This document shows positions 28,797 to 37,818 of a stretch of 64,000 nt of DNA, piece by piece (the first letter of the stretch is position 1; every line of letters starts with the position of its first letter). A model generated the notes under the pieces. That model was given only the letters and a program-made list of their open reading frames with translations, searched no databases and had not been told where the DNA came from. This stretch comes from Chondrus crispus (lineage: Eukaryota > Rhodophyta > Florideophyceae > Gigartinales > Gigartinaceae): positions 1-64,000 of the forward strand of contig NW_005179109.1 of the NCBI RefSeq assembly GCF_000350225.1, written 5' to 3'. A program made the position numbers and the translations under genes.

Positions 28797-30533
28797 TCAA
28801 GTTGTTGGGGAACTGTTTCCAAGCACTGACACGGGCTTCTTCGCCCAAATCTCGTCTGCCGGAGTTACACATGACACACGGTCGGTGGCCTGGACTATCT
28901 TAGGAGAAGATCCACGGATCCCAACGCTAGCAGATTGCGGGAGCGGAGGAAAATTCGCCCCATGTAGAGGTGACATGTCCTTGGACACCACTAAACTCCT
29001 GCACCTATCTCGCTGATCATGCTGATCGTCCCCATACCTATCTCGATGATCGTGCCGACCGTCTCTGCTGTGCCAGCGCCGAGCACGCTGTGGGGATCTG
29101 CTCTTCACGTTGCGAGGCCGATTGGTCTGTGATGGGACAGAAGACCGGTCTTGTACTGTCTTCAAACATGACTTGTAGCTCTCTACGTGACTCGACTGCC
29201 TAGAGGCGGGAGCGCCCCATTCCCTTGTGCGTTGATTGCGAACAACTAGGCTTCGCGTTTCTGGAGCCCCTCTGTCGGGCATCCGACAATGCGTGGTGTT
29301 GCCTTCCGAGCTAATGTCAGAACCCACTTGTTCAATTAGCGTCCCATTCATGTCACAGCACTGATCAGCAAGGCTACCATGATCCGCATTCCTCGAATAT
29401 CGTGCTGGTAACCCTCGTCGCTCAGCCTTGCACGACCTGAGCTCTGAACGTGATTCAACGGAGCTCAATTGCGACAAGGGAGGCGGAGTCACCGTGCTGC
29501 GGATGTGGTACTCAGAGGCTTGCAGTTGAGCGCAGTGGGAAGACACAGCTGCCGTCGCTGGCTCTGTGCAAGAACTCTTGGCTGAATGAAGTGCCTGCTG
29601 CGCCTTGTCTCGACGCGATCCGTGATCCCTTCTTTGCCTGAATTCTGTACCTTGCGGCTGCACTAGTGCGGGAATCGGATGTGTGCGGGGCATGGATCGG
29701 GTCCCCGGGTGATCGCTGTCTAATTTATGATGTGAAGGGAGCCGATTCCCCTCTTCCGCTTCCATGGCCTGTGGTGGATGTTCAGCAGCCGCTGCCCCTC
29801 TGTGCCTTTGGGACCTGGTACTCATTTCGCCTTCCGTAGCGGCCCCATTTTGTAACGCCGTAGTCGGGATACCCCGCAGTTGTGTGGACTGCTGGTCATC
29901 CGTGAAAACAGCATGAACGGTGGCTTGTTGCTGGTCGTAGAAGGACCCAACTTGTTGTGTGAAAGCTGGGTTGTCTGCAAGCACCGGAATAGGGTAGGGA
30001 ACAGGCGACCCCAGTAGCTGCTGGGGCGCCTCCACAGGGAAAGTCCCAGGTCGGCAATTAGACGGGGTAGCATTGGGTGGCAAAGCAAAGTGCTCAGGCG
30101 AGACTGGACGTTGCAGTGGAAATTGAACTCCAAAGTGCTGCGCGTACTGTTCTTCATGCGGCCATTGCTGTTGAAACTGCAGCTGGTTTGGGGCGTGCTG
30201 TGGGAGCGGATATGCAGCTGGAATGCCATACGGAGGGCATGCTAGCTGGACGGACCCGGGCACGATATAAACTGGACCTGGCATGAGGCGGACAAACAGG
30301 AAGGAGGCGTCGACCTCCAGCGCGCGGGAGTAAGTCGCCAGTGCCCTTGCAACATCAAATGGGCTTGAAGCGCCAAGCAGGGTCATTCGGGGCCAGCTGC
30401 ATATCTCTGAGAGAAGCACCCAGCCATCAGGACGCATCGTACCCTGCAGGTAGCGATCGTGCGGAAGATTAGATGGACTGAAGTAGAACTCGATCTGCAT
30501 GACAATAGCCAGTGTATGCTGGAAGAATGACAT
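28797..30533 (-). CDS. La-motif RNA-binding protein, LARP type, copy B (578 aa)
   Basis: The N-terminal HTH La motif occupies about residues 12-75 (QIEFYFSPSNLPHDRYLQG, DGWVLLSEI, RALEVD), with the conserved Gln, Tyr, Phe and Asn-Leu positions that grip RNA 3' ends. A Pro/Gln-rich linker of ~300 residues follows. Near 490-530 is an Arg/Asp/His/Ser-rich tract (HSRDGRHDHRDRYGDDQHD) and at the end a GANFPPLP motif of the sort seen in LARP4-like proteins. No RRM is evident. Known role of LARPs: binding mRNA ends or poly(A) and affecting translation or stability in the cytoplasm. The frame is uninterrupted from ATG at 30533. A second diverged gene is at 34888-36642, head-to-head. Confidence 0.88.
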   Translation of the reverse strand: MSFFQHTLAIVMQIEFYFSPSNLPHDRYLQGTMRPDGWVLLSEICSWPRMTLLGASSPFDVARALATYSRALEVDASFLFVRLMPGPVYIVPGSVQLACPPYGIPAAYPLPQHAPNQLQFQQQWPHEEQYAQHFGVQFPLQRPVSPEHFALPPNATPSNCRPGTFPVEAPQQLLGSPVPYPIPVLADNPAFTQQVGSFYDQQQATVHAVFTDDQQSTQLRGIPTTALQNGAATEGEMSTRSQRHRGAAAAEHPPQAMEAEEGNRLPSHHKLDSDHPGTRSMPRTHPIPALVQPQGTEFRQRRDHGSRRDKAQQALHSAKSSCTEPATAAVSSHCAQLQASEYHIRSTVTPPPLSQLSSVESRSELRSCKAERRGLPARYSRNADHGSLADQCCDMNGTLIEQVGSDISSEGNTTHCRMPDRGAPETRSLVVRNQRTREWGAPASRQSSHVESYKSCLKTVQDRSSVPSQTNRPRNVKSRSPQRARRWHSRDGRHDHRDRYGDDQHDQRDRCRSLVVSKDMSPLHGANFPPLPQSASVGIRGSSPKIVQATDRVSCVTPADEIWAKKPVSVLGNSSPTT

Positions 30534-32036
30534 CTTGGAACGGGTTCAGGGTGCGATTGTGCGAATGGGATGTGGATAAAGAAACAGTGGACGACAACAA
30601 CGAGAGGCTGTAGGGTGCTGCAGCGGGGTGTTCCAGAGCTTAAAAAATAGCAGGCGAGTCGGTAAAATTGTTTTGAGGCAAGAGATACAATAAAAGCCGG
30701 AAGTGCGGTTGAAATATCCTTGTTAAGATGGAAGTGCTGATGAAGTATTGAATGTGGTTCGAAAAGTAGGAAATGCGTAGGAACTGCAATTGAATCAGAA
30801 GAGGGCGTGTGAGGAGATCAAAAGGCGAGCGAGTGTTGGACAACTGAGTAGCGACGCGAAATTGAAGGCGAAAAAGAGATGGGTCAGGAAGAGGGAGAGT
30901 TGAGTTGATGAGCGAAGTCGAAGACGAAGCCGAGATGTGTCAAGCAAAGATATAGTTTGGAGTGGAGTAGGCAGTGCAGATGGTAACAGAAGGAGGTATG
31001 GGGTGGTATTTATGTGGGTTAGGAAGAGAACGCAGAGGTTGGAACGCAAATTGAAAAGATTAAGTGGCAAGCGGGAACGGTCCCAGAGAGGAGAGGGGAG
31101 GAGGGTGACGGAAGATTGTGTTGCGTGAAAGTGCGTCGGTTGTCAATTGTCATTGTGCGTGGGATACGGGGCGTGGAAAGTGCACGATTCGAGGGGCATG
31201 ATTCCGGTTGAATGGCTTCGGAAATGGCGAGAATCCGGGGCCGTTGGTCGATACGGAAGGAGGGAGAAGCATCGTGATTGAGGAAAGTGGAGAGGCATGG
31301 TTGCAGCCGTGACGGAAACAGCGTCCCCACCAAGGTGGCAAGATACTGTCGCACCTTCTGTGATGACGTTGACGGTTGAGGCACGAGGGAGAAGGTTTCT
31401 GGATGGTTGCTGAATATGGAAATGTGGGGAAGCTGGAAAGCATTAAAAGAACCGTCTGGACCGCCAGGACGGGAGAAGAGTTAGGGGTCGATGTCGGGTC
31501 ATGGGTTAAACTAAATGCCGCTCGAGGGAATATATGTTTACGTGTCGCGTGAGGAGATCACAGTAGATCACGGATCAGAATCATGTTGGTGACGTGTTTC
31601 GTCACGTTTTTTGGCTGTGGTGCGTGCATGTGTGGATTGAATTAATTCGTCATACAGTTCGGTAAACGAGATATTGCACACCGCTGAGGAGGGTGAGAAA
31701 GGCGCATTATTCACAGCGTGCATTGCTCGAAACATCCACATGTCGGCGACCCCAACTGTACAGCCCAGAAACTGCGGACACGTGTGAACACCGCTTACTT
31801 TTGGCAGGACTGAACCATGTGCACTGTTCACGAAATGCGCTACCCAAAAGTGCATTGCTACAACACTGCGCTGTGCATACCTTTTCCTGTCCTAGTGCTA
31901 CTCGTTCTTACTCTAGCTCTAGACTAGAGGTGACTTTCATCCAGCCAATATGTAGAGGTTCACAACTTCTTGATGATCGCCAACGAGATAATTAATTTAC
32001 TATACGGCATAGGCGCACAACGCGTGTGCTTCTACT
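30534..32036. other. 5' flank of LARP copy B
   Basis: A pyrimidine-rich (minus-strand view) upstream region with no convincing gene. A 95-codon ATG frame at 31568-31855 (minus) is identical in copy C at 33552-33839, but identity of the whole flank makes that uninformative. The promoter of the LARP gene should lie here; no clear TATA box is seen. Confidence 0.45.
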
Positions 32037-33370
32037 TGGCATAGTCTACCACTGAGGGTGTGGGACTTTAACAACTAAAGCACTTCACATTGCAAGGAAC
32101 CAGGACTGAATGTGCGCATGATTCTCTGATGCTCTGAGGTATTCGAACTTTTCAAGACAGTTGCATTCGAGATTACGTGGCTATAACGCCTTCACTCCTT
32201 CAGTCGAGAAACGACAATTCTCTCCAAGTGTATTCTAAAATCACAACCAATCCATTCGCCTCATCTTTCTGTGAGGTTACATTTGCGTACGAAAGAGATG
32301 TTCGAGATCGCCTCCACTGTTGCAACCAACGTGTAACACAGACAAAGCATATCTTTTTCCTCAAGAAAACACCTGGGGACGCCTACGTCTCACACACTCA
32401 CGCCGAGTCGACAATATCACTAGACTCTTTAGGCGGGATAAACAGTCGCGCAACTCACAAAGTGTGGACATAGATTCGTACGCGCATACTGCCGCGCTGG
32501 AATAAATCGCGCAGAGGCCGCCACGTCCAAACATGCTAGTGCCAGTCTGCCCGCAGTTGCCCTGTCATTTTACAATAGTGTGTACGCTGCGTGAATTACG
32601 TCTTCCATAGTACTTTTTGAGCATTGGCGAGGCTCTTGCTCCAAACCCAGGATTCAAATATTGTCATCGCGCTTTCTAAAGCGCGATGACAACATTTGAA
32701 TCCTAGCTGTCGCCTTACCTTGATGTTTGACTATTTGTTTATGTAGAGACCATGTTCACTTGCAGGAATAGGGCGTTCTTGTAGCGCCTTTACACTTCCA
32801 TTTCTTGGGCCTCTGACATGCATGAGGTGTGGTGTAAATATCCTCTCAGAGGAAATGAACTTTTCATGTCATAAGCATGTTGACAGAGGTGGGATAGAAA
32901 ATCGCACTTCCCTATTCTTTTGTAAGTGAACACGTCGTATTACAGTCATTAAGCAATACTGCGTTTTCGAGACAGGTCTTTGTGTGGATACCCGCTTAAT
33001 ATTAAGGACTGGATTGCAAGCGTATAAAATGGTAAGGGATATATTAGTCTATCGGAGTCCATGTTGAACACGGTGTTTATGTAACCCGGAAACCAACCTT
33101 TTGAAGAACTTGGACAGTGAAGATATGCTTATCTCCAAATTTTCGTGCAGTTGTGTTACGTTTGCGAACAGGGACATGCAAATGTCCCCCCAAATCATAT
33201 ATATTTATTTGTGTGGTACAATTATGTAACATTTCTTGCGAAAACTAGCGGGAGAGTGATCGACTGTCCGCACGCGTAATATTTGCAACTGTAGTGTGGA
33301 ACATAGAAAAAAGGCCTCGATAACACAACTTGCATTATAGATTCTGCAAAGCAGCAGCACTAGTTTGCAA
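32037..33370. other. Unique spacer at the centre of the B/C inverted repeat
   Basis: 1334 bp, AT-rich, no credible gene (the 98-codon frame at 32177 has no domain). It contains a 56-bp near-perfect palindrome at 32649-32704. The homology of the arms stops sharply at 32036 and 33371. Confidence 0.6.
32649..32704. repeat. Near-perfect palindrome (27-bp arms, 2-base centre)
   Basis: AGGATTCAAATATTGTCATC and seven more bases, then CT, then the reverse complement with one mismatch. It lies near the middle of the unique spacer between inverted arms. Confidence 0.85.
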
Positions 33371-34887
33371 AGTAGAAGCACACGCGTTGTGCGCCTATGC
33401 CGTATAGTAAATTAATTATCTCGTTGGCGATCATCAAGAAGTTGTGAACCTCTACATATTGGCTGGATGAAAGTCACCTCTAGTCTAGAGCTAGAGTAAG
33501 AACGAGTAGCACTAGGACAGGAAAAGGTATGCACAGCGCAGTGTTGTAGCAATGCACTTTTGGGTAGCGCATTTCGTGAACAGTGCACATGGTTCAGTCC
33601 TGCCAAAAGTAAGCGGTGTTCACACGTGTCCGCAGTTTCTGGGCTGTACAGTTGGGGTCGCCGACATGTGGATGTTTCGAGCAATGCACGCTGTGAATAA
33701 TGCGCCTTTCTCACCCTCCTCAGCGGTGTGCAATATCTCGTTTACCGAACTGTATGACGAATTAATTCAATCCACACATGCACGCACCACAGCCAAAAAA
33801 CGTGACGAAACACGTCACCAACATGATTCTGATCCGTGATCTACTGTGATCTCCTCACGCGACACGTAAACATATATTCCCTCGAGCGGCATTTAGTTTA
33901 ACCCATGACCCGACATCGACCCCTAACTCTTCTCCCGTCCTGGCGGTCCAGACGGTTCTTTTAATGCTTTCCAGCTTCCCCACATTTCCATATTCAGCAA
34001 CCATCCAGAAACCTTCTCCCTCGTGCCTCAACCGTCAACGTCATCACAGAAGGTGCGACAGTATCTTGCCACCTTGGTGGGGACGCTGTTTCCGTCACGG
34101 CTGCAACCATGCCTCTCCACTTTCCTCAATCACGATGCTTCTCCCTCCTTCCGTATCGACCAACGGCCCCGGATTCTCGCCATTTCCGAAGCCATTCAAC
34201 CGGAATCATGCCCCTCGAATCGTGCACTTTCCACGCCCCGTATCCCACGCACAATGACAATTGACAACCGACGCACTTTCACGCAACACAATCTTCCGTC
34301 ACCCTCCTCCCCTCTCCTCTCTGGGACCGTTCCCGCTTGCCACTTAATCTTTTCAATTTGCGTTCCAACCTCTGCGTTCCAACCTCTGCGTTCTCTTCCT
34401 AACCCACATAAATACCACCCCATACCTCCTTCTGTTACCATCTGCACTGCCTACTCCACTCCAAACTATATCTTTGCTTGACACATCTCGGCTTCGTCTT
34501 CGACTTCGCTCATCAACTCAACTCTCCCTCTTCCTGACCCATCTCTTTTTCGCCTTCAATTTCGCGTCGCTACTCAGTTGTCCAACACTCGCTCGCCTTT
34601 TGATCTCCTCACACGCCCTCTTCTGATTCAATTGCAGTTCCTACGCATTTCCTACTTTTCGAACCACATTCAATACTTCATCAGCACTTCCATCTTAACA
34701 AGGATATTTCAACCGCACTTCCGGCTTTTATTGTATCTCTTGCCTCAAAACAATTTTACCGACTCGCCTGCTATTTTTTAAGCTCTGGAACACCCCGCTG
34801 CAGCACCCTACAGCCTCTCGTTGTTGTCGTCCACTGTTTCTTTATCCACATCCCATTCGCACAATCGCACCTCGAACCCGTTCCAAT

Positions 34888-36642
34888 ATGTCATTCTTCC
34901 AGCATACACTGGCTATTGTCATGCAGATCGAGTTCTACTTCAGTCCATCTAATCTTCCGCATGATCGCTACCTGCAGGGTATGATACGTCTTGATGGCTG
35001 GGTGCTTCTCTCAGAGATATGTAGTTGGCCCCGAATGACCCTGCTTGGCGCTTCAAGCCCATTTGATGTTGCAAGGGCACTGGCGACTTACTCCCGCGCG
35101 CTGGAGGTCGACGCCTCCTTCCTGTTTGTCCGCCTCATGCCAGGTCCAGTTTATATCGTGCCCGGGTCCGTCCAGCTAGCATGCCCTCCGTATGGCATTC
35201 CAGCTGCATATCCGCTCCCACAGCACGCCCCAAACCAGCTGCAGTTTCAACAGCAATGGCCGCATGAAGAACAGTACGCGCAGCACTTTGGAGTTCAATT
35301 TCCACTGCAACGTCCAGTCTCGCCTGAGCACTTTGCTTTGCCACCCAATGCTACCCCGTCTAATTGCCGACCTGGGACTTTCCCTGTGGAGGCACCCCAG
35401 CAGCTACTGGGGTCGCCTGTTCCCTACCCTATTCCGGTGCTTGCAGACAACCCAGCTTTCACACAACAAGTTGGGTCCTTCTACGACCAGCAAAAAGCCA
35501 CCGTTCATGCTGTTTTCACGGATGACCAGCAGTCCACACAACTGCCGGGTATCCCAACTACGGCGTTACAAAATGGGGCCGCTACGGAAGGCGAAATGAG
35601 TACCAGGTCCCAAAGGCACAGAGGGGCAGCGCCTGCTGAACAGCCACCACAGGCCATGGAAGCGGAAGAGGGGAATCGGCTCCCTTCACATCATAAATTA
35701 GACAGCGATCACCCGGGGACCCGATCCATGCCCCGCACACATCCGATTCCCGCACTAGTGCAGCCGCAAGGTACAGAATTCAGGCAGAGGAGGGTTCACG
35801 GATCGCGTCGAGACAAGGCGCAGCAGGCACTTCATTCAGCAAAGTATTCTTGCACAGAGCCAGCGACGGCAGCTGTGTCTCCCCACCGCGCTCAACTGCA
35901 AGCCTCTGAGTACCACATCCGCAGCACGGTGACTCCTCCTCCCTTGTCGCAATTGAGCTCCGTTGAATCACGTTCAGAGCTCAGGTCGTGCAAAGCTGAG
36001 CGACGCGGGTTACCAGCACGATACTCAAGGAATGCGGATCATGATAGCCTTGCTGGTCAGTGCTGTGACATGAATGGGTCGCTAATTGAACAAGTGGGTT
36101 CTGACATTAGCTCGGAAGGCAACGCCACGCATCATCAGATGCCCGACAGAGGGGCTCCAGAAACGCAAAGCCCAGTTATTTGCAATCAACGCACAAGGGA
36201 AATGCGTCGTCCCAATAGTCGGGGCGCTCCCGCCTCTAGGCAGTCGAGTCACGTAGAAAGCTACAAGTCATGTTTGAAGACAGTACAAGACCGGTCTTCT
36301 GTCCCATCACAGACCAATCGGCCTCGCAACGTGAAGCGCAGATCCCCACAGCGTGCTCGGCGCTGGCACAGCAGAGACGGTCGGCACGATCATCGAGATA
36401 GGTATGGGGACGATCAGCACGATCAGCGAGATAAGCGAAGGACTTCAGTGGTGTCAAAGGACATGTCGCCTCTACATGGGGCGAATTTTCCTCCGCTCCC
36501 GCAATCTGCTAGCGTTGGGACCCGTGGATCTTCTCCTAAGATAGTCCAGGCCACCGACCGCGCGTCATGTGTAACTCCGGCAGACGAGATTTGGGCGAAG
36601 AAGCCCGTGTCAGTGCTTGGAAACAGTTCCCCAACAACTTGA
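34888..36642 (+). CDS. La-motif RNA-binding protein, LARP type, copy C (584 aa)
   Basis: Same architecture as copy B: La motif at about residues 12-75, Pro/Gln-rich linker, RD/RS tract, and terminal GANFPPLP. Differences from copy B number about 30 residues and are mostly in the second half. They include a six-residue insertion (MRRPNS) and changes just inside the La motif (QGMIRLDG instead of QGTMRPDG). Both frames are complete, so both may be functional. The bases just before the ATG also differ (CCAATATG versus CCAAGATG). Confidence 0.88.
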   Translation: MSFFQHTLAIVMQIEFYFSPSNLPHDRYLQGMIRLDGWVLLSEICSWPRMTLLGASSPFDVARALATYSRALEVDASFLFVRLMPGPVYIVPGSVQLACPPYGIPAAYPLPQHAPNQLQFQQQWPHEEQYAQHFGVQFPLQRPVSPEHFALPPNATPSNCRPGTFPVEAPQQLLGSPVPYPIPVLADNPAFTQQVGSFYDQQKATVHAVFTDDQQSTQLPGIPTTALQNGAATEGEMSTRSQRHRGAAPAEQPPQAMEAEEGNRLPSHHKLDSDHPGTRSMPRTHPIPALVQPQGTEFRQRRVHGSRRDKAQQALHSAKYSCTEPATAAVSPHRAQLQASEYHIRSTVTPPPLSQLSSVESRSELRSCKAERRGLPARYSRNADHDSLAGQCCDMNGSLIEQVGSDISSEGNATHHQMPDRGAPETQSPVICNQRTREMRRPNSRGAPASRQSSHVESYKSCLKTVQDRSSVPSQTNRPRNVKRRSPQRARRWHSRDGRHDHRDRYGDDQHDQRDKRRTSVVSKDMSPLHGANFPPLPQSASVGTRGSSPKIVQATDRASCVTPADEIWAKKPVSVLGNSSPTT

Positions 36643-36827
36643 GATGGACTTGCAGTTTTGGACCAATAAAAGAGCAGCAGAAGTCAGGGCTAGGGACAAG
36701 TTAGTTGTATCTTGCATTAAACTCGAAAACAACGTAGACATCCTGCACAACTCTCCCGTAGGGGCGGCTTGAGTCACATGCTACGGCATCGTCGAGGTAG
36801 CGTGCCAGCGTGCCAGTCAAGATCTTC

Positions 36828-37160
36828 TTACGACCACACATACTTGCACAAGTCAGCGAATTCGAAGGCGGGGCCATACTCTGACGAATGCTTTTGGCAC
36901 ACCAAAATGCGTCCATGCCGATTTGCGCCTCTCTCAGATTGTATATCTGAGTCTACAACGTCATCATGGTCGGAAAGTGAGATGTCAATTCTCGAGCTCC
37001 CCATATTCTTGTGACACATATCCGCCCGATCGTCTTCTATAGTGATACTGTTGTCGTCACACAAGTCACCACATGCGAACACAAGCGGCAACATGTGAAC
37101 ACCTCGACATTTTGCCAAATCTTGCCTTCTTCTCTCATCCATGAACTCAAAGCCCTTCAT
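36828..37160 (-). CDS. Small conserved hypothetical protein, copy C (110 aa)
   Basis: Starts MKGFEFMDERRR and shares the GDLCDDNSITIE..DRADMCHKN core with copies A and B. The N-terminal third is strongly diverged, yet gaps are in frame and no stop has appeared. The stop end is shared (CKYVWS versus CKYVSS). It is tail-to-tail with LARP copy C, separated by about 185 bp. Confidence 0.42.
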   Translation of the reverse strand: MKGFEFMDERRRQDLAKCRGVHMLPLVFACGDLCDDNSITIEDDRADMCHKNMGSSRIDISLSDHDDVVDSDIQSERGANRHGRILVCQKHSSEYGPAFEFADLCKYVWS

Positions 37161-37170
37161 GCAACAACGC

Positions 37171-37818
37171 CCTAGGCAAATAAATGACTGCCGAGCATGT
37201 TAGACTCAATTCACGATAGATTCTAAACTCGATGGTGGTGTCATGGGGTGGTTCTTTTCTAGGTCGATTGGACCAAGGGCCCGTGGTGTGCAGGGATCTG
37301 CTGCATAACCGCCCCGCGGGGGCGTGAATGTTGATGAGTCTCGTTCTTCAATGTGGGGGCTGACTCCAGCCAACAGTGGCAGTGAGTGCCAAGGCCGAGG
37401 CCTCCACCGAATCGCAACGGATGGCAGGCTGCCGAGATTTGAAATAAAGCAACGATCTCTGGCAGCATCTCCGATCCATTTTGGGATCTGTTACTGCATG
37501 AAAAGACTGAGGATCAAAGTCAGAAAAACAAAAAGCTCTGAATTATCTAAATTCGCTGCAGCAAGTTGCTTCGAAAGAAGATAATTTAGTTCCGCCGACT
37601 TGGCGTCGAATTATTGGTTCATATCTCGGCCGAGAACGATGGAAAACATATGAGAAAAAGGCTCGGATCATGAGGGCCTGTTTGCGAGCCCCGTATTATA
37701 AACTCCGCTTGTTCACCACTCTCTTTCCAAAATCACTTTCGTACTCAAACAGTGCGGCATCAAACGTCGCGTTCACCGCAGCCAAGCTGACCACCGCCAG
37801 CCCACCGAACCTTTCTTC
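37171..37818. other. Upstream region of PRP8
   Basis: It marks the end of the repeat block. No gene or RNA is recognised here. Promoter candidates lie in its last 130 bp. Confidence 0.5.
37695..37703 (+). promoter_or_regulatory. TATA-like element ATTATAAAC upstream of PRP8
   Basis: ATTATAAAC lies 116 bp before the PRP8 start codon. The same nine bases occur upstream of the Tim-family gene (45412-45420). It is a candidate core-promoter element by sequence only. Confidence 0.4.

Larger units (their letters stand above)
28642..32036. repeat. Inverted-repeat arm B, inner segment (pairs with copy C, 33371-37170)
   Basis: Reverse complement of copy C. Matching positions sum to 65407 near the centre, 65421 after a ~14-base tandem duplication in copy C (near 34370-34390), and 65439 beyond an 18-base difference in the LARP gene. 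The upstream flank of the LARP gene is almost base-identical between copies, while the LARP coding region differs at about 5% of residues. Confidence 0.93.
33371..37170. repeat. Inverted-repeat copy C (pairs with 28265-32036)
   Basis: Third copy of the duplicated segment, same orientation as arm A. It includes the LARP gene and the small ORF. Homology to copies A/B becomes patchy after about 37080 and is lost by about 37170, so the outer segment with the membrane protein and MITE is absent here. Confidence 0.9.

Noticed and set aside
31568-31855. 95-codon frame identical in both LARP flanks as a conserved gene
   Set aside because: The entire flank is nearly identical between copies, so conservation of the frame carries no information; no domain.
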